Origin: Magnetovibrio sp.
GTDB taxonomy: Bacteria > Pseudomonadota > Alphaproteobacteria > Rhodospirillales > Casp-alpha2
Assembly (NCBI GenBank): GCA_002690705.1
Contig: NZFO01000006.1
Coordinates: forward strand, 168,357 to 232,356
Length of the DNA: 64,000 nucleotides
Direction of reading: 5' to 3'
The translations under genes were made by a program, and so were the position numbers. The notes under the pieces are model-generated. The model saw nothing but the letters and a program-made list of their open reading frames with translations, was not told the origin of the DNA and did no database searches. Below, piece after piece: positions 49,008 to 57,115 of the stretch. Each line of letters begins with the position of its first letter. Position 1 is the first letter of the stretch.

Positions 49008-50135
49008 ATGAAAATGCGCTTAATTATTACGTGTTTAATTACTCTGTTTTCGATCCCAGTATCGGCGGCAGAGATAAAATTAAACATTTCAAAATCAATT
49101 ATCAGTTCCACCGAGGCAGATATTCTCAGTGTAAAAGCGAGGCATGTAGAGGTATATGCGGTTATAGATAGGATCTATGACATTAAAATAAGCGATGGTT
49201 CATATAAAATTGAAGCTGAAATTTTATTAAAATGGAACAAACCACAAAATCAAAAAAAACTAGAGGCTTTATTTAAAAAACCGACCTACGCAGGAAAACA
49301 TGCGCAGGATATTTTAGATAAAATTTGGCACCCAGAGTTTGTCGTAAAAGCAGAAATTATCCGAAGAGAGACTTTGTTTACTACTGTTCATATAAATCAA
49401 GACGGGAGTCTTGAGCTTTTTGAGAAATTTAGGACAACTCTCCCCATTAATACAGATATAAGAACTTACCCATTTGGCACTCTAAAACTAAATCTTGATA
49501 TCGTCGCGTTTACACATGGTGCAGAGGAAATGACGTTTGACCCTCAATCTTTTAAACTTGGACACGAAGATCAAGAGGAACCTGTAATTGTTGGTAATTG
49601 GACGCTAGTTAACGCGTATGCAGACAAAAAAGTTTCTCATAGACTAAGCACTAAGGACCAGACCTTTTCTCAAAACGGCTTTCACTTTATTATTGAACAT
49701 GATTTTCATGACAGCATGCAGAAGATATTTTTCCCGCTTGGGGGAATAATTTTCATATCGTTGTTTTTGAACCTGTTCAGCTCTATGAGGTTCGAAGCAA
49801 ATATCGATATGAGGGTGATGGGGCAATTAACCTTACTGCTCACCGTCTTCGCTTTAAAGTTTACACTCGGGGATCAGGTTCCCCACACGCACTACCTTAA
49901 TCTTGTGGACCTTTTGTTTATAATAGGTACAGGGATTGTATTTTTAAATTTTTTCGTCAGTGTGGTAATGGGTGATATTTTTTTACGGCGTGGGGGCAAT
50001 GAACGAATTATCCAAATTGAGTCAATAATTGACCGGTTAATCCCTATACTCACTATTATCCTAATCGTGGCTGCCTTTTATTCAGTCTATCAACCAGAGA
50101 ACGGCGGTTTACTTGAGCTTCCACCCATTAAGTGA
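49008..50135 (+). CDS. Bacterial pentameric ligand-gated ion channel homologue (pLGIC/Cys-loop superfamily)
   Basis: A predicted 375-residue channel subunit. A signal peptide ending near FSIPVSAA is followed by a roughly 200-residue beta-rich extracellular domain with family-like positions: ILLKWNKP, the IWHPEF motif, an INQDGSLELFEKF strand, and a loop IRTYPFG with the Y/F-P-F signature but no cysteine pair, as in prokaryotic members. Four membrane helices follow at about residues 240-259, 265-287, 297-322 and 340-362, with the pore-lining M2 (RVMGQLTLLLTVFAL) preceded by RFEANID. The short M3-M4 loop (about 15 residues) is also prokaryote-like. ATG 49008 and ATG 49014 are both possible starts. 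Ligand and ion selectivity cannot be told. Confidence 0.82.
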   Translation: MKMRLIITCLITLFSIPVSAAEIKLNISKSIISSTEADILSVKARHVEVYAVIDRIYDIKISDGSYKIEAEILLKWNKPQNQKKLEALFKKPTYAGKHAQDILDKIWHPEFVVKAEIIRRETLFTTVHINQDGSLELFEKFRTTLPINTDIRTYPFGTLKLNLDIVAFTHGAEEMTFDPQSFKLGHEDQEEPVIVGNWTLVNAYADKKVSHRLSTKDQTFSQNGFHFIIEHDFHDSMQKIFFPLGGIIFISLFLNLFSSMRFEANIDMRVMGQLTLLLTVFALKFTLGDQVPHTHYLNLVDLLFIIGTGIVFLNFFVSVVMGDIFLRRGGNERIIQIESIIDRLIPILTIILIVAAFYSVYQPENGGLLELPPIK

Positions 50136-50221
50136 GAAAAAATGGCGTTAACATTGCCGCTCTGGCTTAATTTACTGACTGGTTAGAATGCAACGAAATA
50201 CTATTGGGCAGGAGCGAGAAG

Positions 50222-50698
50222 TCAGTCCGAATCGTAAGTTACCCTTAGCTTGTAGCTTGGTTCGTTGCAGGAATGTTTCACGTTCGTAAAAATGGTTGTA
50301 TCATTCTTTATCTCCAAGATCTCTTTTATCGCATTGGCGACTTTCGGCTCGATCGCGAAGGCAATGCGGATATTGTCCAGCACGCGTTTTTCACCAAATC
50401 GCATCTTGCCATCTGCGAGAGCCATGTCATAGAGATTAGAAAATATGGATATTTTTTGGCCGGGCGATAGTTGTAAAGCAACCTCATTGGCAAAGGTTTC
50501 AACGGGTTCTAAGTCGGCACTGGTGAAGGCGGCGCTAACCATGTCTTTTAACTGTTCGGTTTGAATTTCCCTCGTGCTAACGTGCTTGTTTAAAATGGCG
50601 AGCAGTTGGGCCCGCTCTTCGGTGGAGACTTCGCCGTCGCCCTTCATTAGATAAGCCAGTGCAATCATAAACAAATCTAGTGGAGTCCTTTTCGTCAT
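50222..50698 (-). CDS. TerB-like domain protein
   Basis: A 158-residue all-helical protein resembling the TerB / co-chaperone-associated domain: LFMIALAYLMKGDGEVSTEERAQL near the N terminus and a second similar half with FSNLYDMALADGKMRFGEKRVLDNI, both with acidic D-G-E/K positions. The TerB family occurs in tellurite-resistance and stress-associated membrane systems, but other ter genes are absent here. The ATG at 50698 has GGAAGG upstream and is preferred to a GTG at 50713. It is convergent with the ion-channel gene, 86 bases away. Confidence 0.65.
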   Translation of the reverse strand: MTKRTPLDLFMIALAYLMKGDGEVSTEERAQLLAILNKHVSTREIQTEQLKDMVSAAFTSADLEPVETFANEVALQLSPGQKISIFSNLYDMALADGKMRFGEKRVLDNIRIAFAIEPKVANAIKEILEIKNDTTIFTNVKHSCNEPSYKLRVTYDSD

Positions 50699-50976
50699 CG
50701 CCCTTCCTTCCACCTTTGGCCCATAGTTACCTTAAGGAGTTCAATTATGAAAAGTTCCTATTGAAATAGTAGACATTGCTAGTTACGCTTATATTATATG
50801 TTATAGGAGGTAGCAAACCTCTCTTAAACGGTAACAATATCTCTGTGTAAAAGTGTAAGATGATTGGAAACAAGCGAGGATGTGCTCGTATGTTGTAAAA
50901 ACGAGCTACCTTAAACCTCTTCTACGTATTCCCAAGGAACACTCTAAAAACAATCAGAGCAGGTAGGAGGAGTTTC

Positions 50977-51045
50977 ATGCTGCAGACCCGACCAGATAAA
51001 GATGGGTTCAAATTTCTTTTTTGTTTTTCCCCCTCAATTGGGTAA
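50977..51045 (+). CDS. Micro-ORF, 22 residues, with strong ribosome binding site
   Basis: The frame begins MLQTRPDKDG and ends FSPSIG. AGGAGGAG lies about seven bases before the ATG, a near-ideal ribosome binding site. The peptide has one cysteine in a phenylalanine-rich half (FKFLFCF). No homologue is recognised and there is no clear terminator. Like the micro-gene at 48058 it is in the sparse accessory region. Confidence 0.25.
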   Translation: MLQTRPDKDGFKFLFCFSPSIG

Positions 51046-51264
51046 TCCCCTAGAGGGTTGAACGCGGCGAATGATAATATCTCTATCACATAGCACCTCC
51101 GGTTTTTTATACTTGGTGATCGATCTCAGAATAAATCGAACAGCACCCAGAATCATCTTCATCCCATCTTCAATAAATCTCTCCGGCGCTTCTTTCTGAG
51201 GAGAGGATTTTTGGGTTTTAAGTAATTCAGCAGAAACGGTGGACAATAACGAAACCATAACCAT
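51034..51264 (-). CDS. Hypothetical 76-residue protein
   Basis: Starts MVMVSLLSTVSAELLK and is otherwise basic, with a mildly hydrophobic middle (GMKMILGAVRFILRSITKY). There is no clear ribosome binding site and no recognised family. It overlaps the end of the micro-ORF on the other strand. It may not be real. Confidence 0.25.
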   Translation of the reverse strand: MVMVSLLSTVSAELLKTQKSSPQKEAPERFIEDGMKMILGAVRFILRSITKYKKPEVLCDRDIIIRRVQPSRGLPN

Positions 51265-51320
51265 GCTCTATACTATCAGAACTTACAGCAGACTTCTCAT
51301 GATTTAAATTTGCCACAAAA

Positions 51321-51341
51321 CTAATCTTCGGAAAAGATTAG
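51321..51341. repeat. Perfect inverted repeat (8-base stem)
   Basis: CTAATCTT-CGGAA-AAGATTAG. It lies about 60 bases upstream of the 76-codon minus-strand frame and 200 bases upstream of the 98-residue membrane protein. It could be an operator or a hairpin; on the plus strand it is followed within a few bases by TTCTTTT, so a weak terminator is also possible. Confidence 0.35.
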
Positions 51342-51543
51342 GGAAATTCTTTTCTATGCTTAGGTCTTGTCTCTGGACGGCAGCTAGAACTTCTTTCAAC
51401 TACTCCATAAATTCACTCTCAAACTCTCAAAAGCAGTCCTAGGGCAGGGAGAGTGTCAGAATTAACTTGTTTATCCAGAGAAAAAATTTGTGTGAATGTT
51501 TAAAATTTAAAGAGAAATTTTTTAGATTTTTATTGAGGGCAGT

Positions 51544-51840
51544 ATGAAAAAGGATACAAAGCTACCTGTAGGCCTTTTAGAAGATACAACAGATATTCCT
51601 ATAAAAAGCATTAAGACTCCCAACGCCAAAAAGACAACAGATTGGAGGGGCAAAATTGGGAATTGTACAGCAATTACTGTTTTTAGTTCTGCCCTTCTTA
51701 GTTTGATGTATTTTTATCACTATCTGCACGAAAATATCTATTATAAAAATCATTGGGTAGAGGTGGCTATTGATTTAGCATTTTACCCTATATTGGTTGG
51801 AATCTTGTGTGGTTATTACAAACTATATGGCAAAAAATAA
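51544..51840 (+). CDS. Small two-helix membrane protein, unknown function
   Basis: A 98-residue protein: about 38 hydrophilic, lysine-rich N-terminal residues (MKKDTKLPVGLLEDTTD…), then a helix at about 45-60 (TAITVFSSALLSLMYFY) and another at about 75-92 (VAIDLAFYPILVGILCGYY), with a basic C terminus LYGKK. GAGG lies about seven bases before the ATG. It is followed after 47 bases by a lipoprotein gene on the same strand, so the two may form an operon. No family is recognised. Confidence 0.6.
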   Translation: MKKDTKLPVGLLEDTTDIPIKSIKTPNAKKTTDWRGKIGNCTAITVFSSALLSLMYFYHYLHENIYYKNHWVEVAIDLAFYPILVGILCGYYKLYGKK

Positions 51841-51887
51841 AAGATGTACGAGCCAAGTTTGTTCGGGCGAGAGCGGAGTCAGCAATA

Positions 51888-53174
51888 ATGACCTATAGAA
51901 AATTTATGAAGATATTTCGTGAGCGTCCTAATGCCTATCGTGTAATAAATGGTTTTACGGGTAAAATTAACATTTTCAATGCTCTCGTATTAAGTTTTGC
52001 CATGTCAGGCTGCAATACCGTGAGGCCGATTATGCAAATAGAGGGCACCAATATTGAAACTTTGAGCTTAAATCGGGACGCTACGTTTTTTGATCACAAA
52101 AAAAGTAGAACCCGAGATGATATCTTTCTTTGCTCTTACGAGTTTCAAGGCCAAATAGAGAAAATTGTTATAGCGGACATGGATATCACAAAAATATCAG
52201 GAGGAGCCTCACTTTCATGGGGTAGTAGGCATATTTTATACCAAAAGCCACTCATCGAACTAAGTGCGCGGGGATATTTGTGTGATGACCATTACTCACT
52301 CAAAAAGCTCACCGCTTTGCTTCGCTCGTGGAAGAAGCAAAAATCTTTCCTAGAGTCCATTGCTGTTGCAGACGGGGGATGTTGGAAAGGGTCTAATCCA
52401 AATGCTAATTGCGCTCACCATAAAACCGAGGAAGTTGCGCTTATCTTCAATGCAATGACTCATGCCTGGTTGTTGAACAGGCAATATTTTGAGTCATTGC
52501 GCGACCACAAAGAACTGAGAGATTATATCGCTCTAGGAAATAGCAAGATAGTGAGGTATCAAGCTTCCCGGACGGGTTATTTTGAAAATTATCCCAGCGG
52601 AGGTATTTATGCCCAAATGTTACAATCAAATGGCATGTTACTCCATGCACTGCTTATCGACGATCCTCGGGTATTTGATAAATGGAAAAAAGATGGATTA
52701 AGGAAATTTAATCACTGGGTGGAGAAAGATGGTTTGATTTATAATAACTCCTACCGAGGAACGCGATCTGTTCATTACCATGGCATTGGTGTCGATAGTC
52801 TTGCTCAATTTAAGAGGCTAATCGAATACCAAGGTGACTCGTTAAAAAATTATGGCCTTGAGGATCGGTACTGGAAATCCATCGATCAAGCAATGCTAGC
52901 GTTTTCGCAACCCAAAAGATTTGAGGGTAAGGGATTTAAAGGAAAAAACCATCTAAAGGATGAATTTTCAGCTATCAGAGACTTTAGAGCTGACAATCGA
53001 GCATGGCTTTTTCTAGAGAGAGCTTACATCACTAACTCCGGTATTGGTGATCAAGAATTATTTTCTAGTGCGATCAATAGTGGCGCTGAAATGTTTAACC
53101 CAGGACAAATGACAGGTTGGGCTCACAATAACATTTTAAGTGCGATTTCAGATGACTCTAGTAGGATAAGGTAA
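51888..53174 (+). CDS. Predicted lipoprotein, possibly with an alginate-lyase-like helical domain
   Basis: A roughly 428-residue protein. Near residue 40 a hydrophobic stretch ends in LSFAMSGCNTV, which fits a lipobox, so the mature protein would be anchored by its cysteine. The body is mainly helical, with VADGGCWKGSNPNANCAHH, then NSYRGTRSVHYHGIGVDSLAQF, a His/Tyr-rich patch recalling the active site of (alpha/alpha) toroid polysaccharide lyases such as alginate lyases. That assignment is tentative. The start at 51888 has CGGAG about nine bases upstream; an ATG at 51906 is an alternative with a shorter basic n-region. It follows the 98-residue membrane protein. Confidence 0.6.
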   Translation: MTYRKFMKIFRERPNAYRVINGFTGKINIFNALVLSFAMSGCNTVRPIMQIEGTNIETLSLNRDATFFDHKKSRTRDDIFLCSYEFQGQIEKIVIADMDITKISGGASLSWGSRHILYQKPLIELSARGYLCDDHYSLKKLTALLRSWKKQKSFLESIAVADGGCWKGSNPNANCAHHKTEEVALIFNAMTHAWLLNRQYFESLRDHKELRDYIALGNSKIVRYQASRTGYFENYPSGGIYAQMLQSNGMLLHALLIDDPRVFDKWKKDGLRKFNHWVEKDGLIYNNSYRGTRSVHYHGIGVDSLAQFKRLIEYQGDSLKNYGLEDRYWKSIDQAMLAFSQPKRFEGKGFKGKNHLKDEFSAIRDFRADNRAWLFLERAYITNSGIGDQELFSSAINSGAEMFNPGQMTGWAHNNILSAISDDSSRIR

Positions 53175-53187
53175 ACATGCTCCTAAG

Positions 53188-53205
53188 AGTTCTATCGCTA
53201 GAACT
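53188..53205 (+). repeat. Hairpin after the lipoprotein gene
   Basis: AGTTCTA-TCGC-TAGAACT is a perfect seven-base stem with a four-base loop, 13 bases after the stop codon. No U run follows, so it may be a weak terminator or a 3'-end protector. Confidence 0.35.
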
Positions 53206-53244
53206 ATTGTAAAGGATTATAAATTTTAGTTTTGTGCCTGTTAG

Positions 53245-53598
53245 CTTCAGGCGCGGCCTTCCTTTACTAAGGATATCCTCGGCAAAGATATTCGCTTGGT
53301 GCTTGAGAACCTCGGCATCTACAATGATCTCAATCTGATAGACCTAAGCCGTTAAACCTCAACTGAGGTGGTTAATAAAATGGCTAGAGCGCTCGAGCTT
53401 GCGGATAGTGCTAAAAATCTCAACGTGAAGAATATAGTAGACACTTACAATGTTATCTTTGGTCCCCTCACAACGGCAGTTATCGGCGCTGGGGAGAGGA
53501 TATTTAATAACGAAAAAGGGATCTGTAATAATCCTCTCGTTTGGTCTTACAAAAATGTTGGAAATTTGGCGGGAATGAGGGGTCTCGAGAACTTATAA
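53245..53598 (+). pseudogene. Broken gene fragment, family unknown
   Basis: A plus-strand frame reads as protein across an internal TAA at 53353-53355. Before it comes FTKDILGKDIRLVLENLG and YNDLNLIDLSR, and after it EVVNKMARALELADSAKNL, VDTYNVIFGPLTTAVIGAGE and a C-terminal NLAGMRGLENL. Upstream of 53245 the same frame has two more stops. The 76-residue downstream part, from a GTG at 53368, could in principle be made on its own but has no clear ribosome binding site. The family is not recognised. Confidence 0.4.
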
Positions 53599-53737
53599 AA
53601 GTGTTCGGCTCTGTTTTTATTAGATTTGTATGACTCGGTTTTTATAAGCTTTCCCCCTCATAAAAACGTGCTGGTTATGGTTACTTGGGGGTGGATTGTG
53701 ATCAATCTTATGATTAATTTACCAAGTTGAGGACATT

Positions 53738-53929
53738 ATGAGAAAGTTATTTATAGCCATAATAACAGTTTGTAGTTGCTGCGGGATGACGAGTTTTCAT
53801 GCCGCCCCCCTTCGCTCCGCGCTGATAAAGCAGTCATATGCAGGACCTATGGAGCACCTATGGAGCACTACCGAGGTGATGGTCAGAGACTTGTATAGAA
53901 ATTTCAGAAAGAGGAATCAGAATACTTAG
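53738..53929 (+). CDS. Small secreted protein, unknown function
   Basis: A 63-residue product with a classical signal peptide: MRKLFIAIITVCSCCGMTSFHAAP, basic start, hydrophobic core and AxA-like cleavage site near residue 22-24 (described in parts: MRKLFIAIITV, then FHAAP). The mature part of about 40 residues ends in the basic RNFRKRNQNT. GAGGA lies about seven bases upstream of the ATG. It stands alone between a broken gene and a methyltransferase gene. Confidence 0.5.
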   Translation: MRKLFIAIITVCSCCGMTSFHAAPLRSALIKQSYAGPMEHLWSTTEVMVRDLYRNFRKRNQNT

Positions 53930-54054
53930 CACTTAATTCTCTATCGAAGTATTAAGACGGCGAGCTCGAGAAAGCCTCGCAATTTGCAGTAATCTACCAA
54001 GCGTTATTTTTTGGAAATAATCGCAGCGGAATAAACTTGCCTAGGACCTCATTA

Positions 54055-54699
54055 ATGCATAGTTCTTCTAGTAATATGATTGAATTACCGCAGGAATACC
54101 TCCGCCGAGTTGATGAAACTGATGACGCTATTTTTTATAGCCAACCACGAATTGTAAAACACATCGACGATCCCGCGTGTTCAGCTTTAACTGACTATTT
54201 TAGAGAAGTTTTACCACCAAATGGCGTGATTCTCGATCTGATGTCGAGTTATGCATCACATTTGCCAGAAGACATCGACTATAAGGGCGTTGTTGGTCTT
54301 GGTATGAACAAAATTGAGTTGGAGGCCAACTCACGGCTGAGCAGTTATCTAATACATAATCTAGCGTTTAATCCAAAATTACCGTTTGATGATAATACAT
54401 TCGATGCGTGTACGCTCACAGTATCCGTGCAATATCTTGTTCATCCGATTTCAGTTTTTCAAGATATTGGACGTGTTCTTAGACCTAATGGTCCGTGTAT
54501 CGTATCGTTTTCTAATAGGTGTTTCCCGACCAAAGCGGTATGTATCTGGCATCAACTTACTCACATGGAGCATGCCCAACTTGTAGCTCATTACTTCGAT
54601 GGTTCAGAAGTTTTTAGCCCTTCTGAAACCGCAGATATTTCACCGAATCCCGGAAACACTGATCCTTTGACAGTTGTTTGGGCGAAATCATTGAATTAG
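54055..54699 (+). CDS. SAM-dependent methyltransferase (LDLMSS-type class I family)
   Basis: A predicted 214-residue class I methyltransferase. Motif I is the unusual ILDLMSSYASHLP in place of the glycine-rich LDxGxGxG, followed by VVGLGMNKIELEAN, DACTLTVSVQYLVHPISVF and VLRPNGPCIVSFSNRCFPTKA. This variant motif set is found in a family shared by cyanobacteria, plant plastids and some proteobacteria, with no substrate known to me. Start options are ATG 54055 and ATG 54076; the frame also extends to a TTG at 54037. Convergent with the hydratase gene, 38 bases apart. Confidence 0.8.
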   Translation: MHSSSSNMIELPQEYLRRVDETDDAIFYSQPRIVKHIDDPACSALTDYFREVLPPNGVILDLMSSYASHLPEDIDYKGVVGLGMNKIELEANSRLSSYLIHNLAFNPKLPFDDNTFDACTLTVSVQYLVHPISVFQDIGRVLRPNGPCIVSFSNRCFPTKAVCIWHQLTHMEHAQLVAHYFDGSEVFSPSETADISPNPGNTDPLTVVWAKSLN

Positions 54700-54737
54700 A
54701 TTTTGGCAACCAAGCATAATCCTGCCTATTTTGAGCG

Positions 54738-55520
54738 TTACGATATTTCCCTTGACATAAACATTACCTCGACGCGGCCAAGCCCCCCAAAATCAGCAAC
54801 GACTCGATCGCCGTTTGATACAGGTATGAGGCCGGTGCAGGTACCAGTGGAGATGATTTCACCCCGTAATAACCCACGTCCGGTTTGGGATTTCGTGTTG
54901 GCTAACCACTGCAACACCTTAATTGGATGGCCCAAAGCGCGGGCGCCCGTCCCTCTCTCACGAACAGTATCGTTCACGCTGACTTTAACCTCATGTTCGG
55001 CTAAATCGAAGTCTTGCCATCTCGTGCAAATTTCACCTATTGCAAGGGCGATATTGGCACCATAGTCCATTGTTGTAAGTAAACGGCCCTTACCCATCAA
55101 GCCACCGGCTAAGCGCGACCCCACTACTTCGACTGCAGCTGCAACACCGTCAATTGCGTGAAGCGTCTCTTCGAATGAGTATTTCTTATTTCGTGGAGGC
55201 AAATCCCTACCAACTCGCAAGACAAATTCACACTCGACAGCAGGCTTGTGGGTCTCGAAAATTGGAATTGTCGCTGGACTTATGTAAAAAAAACCAGAGA
55301 GTATCGGGCATGCACCCGGTTCGGTTGTTTTAAGAATATTTTGGGCCTCAGCACTGGTAGAACCAACTTTGAAACCGATTGATGGCAGGCCGGAGCACTT
55401 GATGGCAGCTTGTTGAATAGCAATAGCCTCCTCGTTATTTTTTGGAGTCTCATGGTCAGCAATAACAATATTTCTTCCATAGCGACGAGACTGCCAGAGT
55501 CTCTCAGCAAGTGATGTCAA
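54738..55520 (-). CDS. 2-keto-4-pentenoate hydratase / fumarylacetoacetate hydrolase family protein
   Basis: A 260-residue enzyme of the MhpD-like branch of the FAH superfamily, which add water across, decarboxylate or cleave short beta- or 2-keto acids using a divalent metal. Visible features are SIGFKVGSTSAEAQ, the metal-ligand region AVECEFVLRVGRDLP (Glu-x-Glu), VAAAVEVVGSRLA and the C-terminal GEIISTGTCTGLIPV. The first in-frame start is a TTG at 55520; an in-frame stop lies five codons upstream. It is a single gene with no aromatic meta-cleavage genes beside it, so the substrate cannot be given. Confidence 0.87.
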   Translation of the reverse strand: MTSLAERLWQSRRYGRNIVIADHETPKNNEEAIAIQQAAIKCSGLPSIGFKVGSTSAEAQNILKTTEPGACPILSGFFYISPATIPIFETHKPAVECEFVLRVGRDLPPRNKKYSFEETLHAIDGVAAAVEVVGSRLAGGLMGKGRLLTTMDYGANIALAIGEICTRWQDFDLAEHEVKVSVNDTVRERGTGARALGHPIKVLQWLANTKSQTGRGLLRGEIISTGTCTGLIPVSNGDRVVADFGGLGRVEVMFMSREIS

Positions 55521-55740
55521 TGATTTTTGTCTCTCTTATCGTGATATAATCAGCCATCGCGTAAATTGTTTGACTTGTCATTCCATTGCGAGTGTTGATT
55601 GAACCCTACACTAATCATCCAAGATATCCAATTGCGTCATCACTCAGCCCGTCACCTTGTTAAATGCGATCAGTTGGTCACTGGCTATTTATGTGTGGCT
55701 ATCTGGGAGCACGCCCTTTAAACTTTTTATGTCTATGATT

Positions 55741-56631
55741 TTAGTCAGTGCGGGGTGTTGAGATGATATAGCCGGCTAGCGTCACCAACACAATGGCCGC
55801 ACCAAAAAGCATTATTGGGCTTGGCCGCTCTCCGGTTCCAAGCCATACCCAGAACGGCCCCAATACCATTTCAAGAAGCATCAGCAGGCTTACATTAGTG
55901 GGGGAGGTATAGCGGGGGGCTAGTGTTAATAGGGATAACGCCAACGGCATAACGATTAGGCCCATTACCAGTATCACCCATAGTGAACCATTCATCATTT
56001 CATCTATATTTGTTCCTAGAAAACCAATCAGACCAGTGCTTAGCGTTCCGAGTGAGATAGCTAGTAGCACCGGCGTATGCGGGTATCGGTGTGTGATAAC
56101 AAAAACTACTGCCATGCAAAATGCTGTCATGAATCCTAGAAAGCTGCCCAGAAAGACGTTGCCAGTCGGGGCGGCAACTGCGGTTTCGCCGTTAAAAATA
56201 ACGGTTAACACCCCGGCCATAGTAAAGATAATTGCTAGCCATGTGCGCCACTTTGTCCGTTCACGGAGAATCGCAAAGCTCAGAAACGCAGCTAGAATAG
56301 GAACCGTCGCCAAGGCCGTCAACACAACGATGATCGAGGTTTCTACTACGGCAAAATTGAAACAAAGCGTATTACCGGCAAAAGCTACCATGATTAATAG
56401 AGACGGAGCCCTCGACATCTGTTTGAGATCTGCCTTAATCTGCCGACCAGTCATACCTATCCAGGCAACTAGTATGGAGCCGCCAATCAGTGATCCGCGC
56501 CATGTGGTCAGGGGCCATCCCTCCAATCCTGATAGACGGATCAATAGCGTATCAGGAGTTATGATCAGCGCGCCAAGGAGCGCCATACCGACTCCGAATA
56601 AAGGTGTGTTTGTATGCCACTTATTATTCAA
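55741..56631 (-). CDS. EamA/DMT family transporter
   Basis: A 296-residue inner-membrane protein with ten predicted helices in two repeats of five, the drug/metabolite transporter layout. The N-terminal repeat holds LLIRLSGLEGWPLTTWRGSL and the second repeat ends YTSPTNVSLLMLLEMVLGPFWVWLGTGE (two blocks), typical of EamA proteins. These usually export amino acids or small metabolites; the substrate is unknown. The start is TTG with AGGG eight bases upstream. It lies 220 bases from the hydratase gene on the same strand. Confidence 0.87.
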   Translation of the reverse strand: MNNKWHTNTPLFGVGMALLGALIITPDTLLIRLSGLEGWPLTTWRGSLIGGSILVAWIGMTGRQIKADLKQMSRAPSLLIMVAFAGNTLCFNFAVVETSIIVVLTALATVPILAAFLSFAILRERTKWRTWLAIIFTMAGVLTVIFNGETAVAAPTGNVFLGSFLGFMTAFCMAVVFVITHRYPHTPVLLAISLGTLSTGLIGFLGTNIDEMMNGSLWVILVMGLIVMPLALSLLTLAPRYTSPTNVSLLMLLEMVLGPFWVWLGTGERPSPIMLFGAAIVLVTLAGYIISTPRTD

Positions 56632-57115
56632 TTGAACCCTAATTTAGTAATAATGCTTACCCCTATCGTCAATAAATACTGTAAAAATTTAAATACACCA
56701 AAATTTGGGTGCGGGTGAACTAGAATGGACTAGAGCCTTTTTGATTTTTCGTCCCGTATGCATGGTGGATAGATAAGGTCAGCTACCATGTTGGTCACCC
56801 TAACTCGAATATAACACTGTCGATCTATGCTCAGGCATGCCTACAGCCGACAACAAGTTAGTGAAAATGTTTGAGGCGCAATTTGAAATTGCAACGAAAC
56901 AGGTAGAGACCACGTCACAATTAGATTTATCACCATTAACTGTGTCACCGATCAAGAAAGCGAAGGAACCTGAGGGGCACAGTAGCGGGAGTGACGGTAC
57001 TCCGCGAATAAGACAAAACCGACGATTTAAGCCAATTTGCGTATGTTTTGCCCCGGATTTAACGGAATTTACCGGCAAAATTTATTCATTTTTTAAAGAA
57101 AATATTGAGAACATA
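56632..57115. other. Intergenic region between the EamA gene and the racemase gene
   Basis: About 480 bases. A plus-strand frame from an ATG at 56837 to 57145 would encode 102 residues but lacks a ribosome binding site, overlaps the convergent racemase gene by 30 bases and has no recognised domain, so I do not call it. The rest shows no strong repeat or RNA gene. Confidence 0.4.

Larger units (their letters stand above)
50714..51543. other. Sparse region between the TerB-like gene and a small membrane protein gene
   Basis: About 830 bases with little support for full genes. It contains a strong-Shine-Dalgarno micro-ORF at 50977-51045, a 76-codon minus-strand frame at 51034-51264 and a perfect inverted repeat CTAATCTT-CGGAA-AAGATTAG at 51321-51341. 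At 50805-50811 there is an isolated AGGAGG not followed by a start codon. Confidence 0.4.

Noticed and set aside
48836..49111. 91-residue minus-strand frame overlapping the ion-channel signal peptide
   Set aside because: It overlaps the well-supported channel gene and has no protein-like features.
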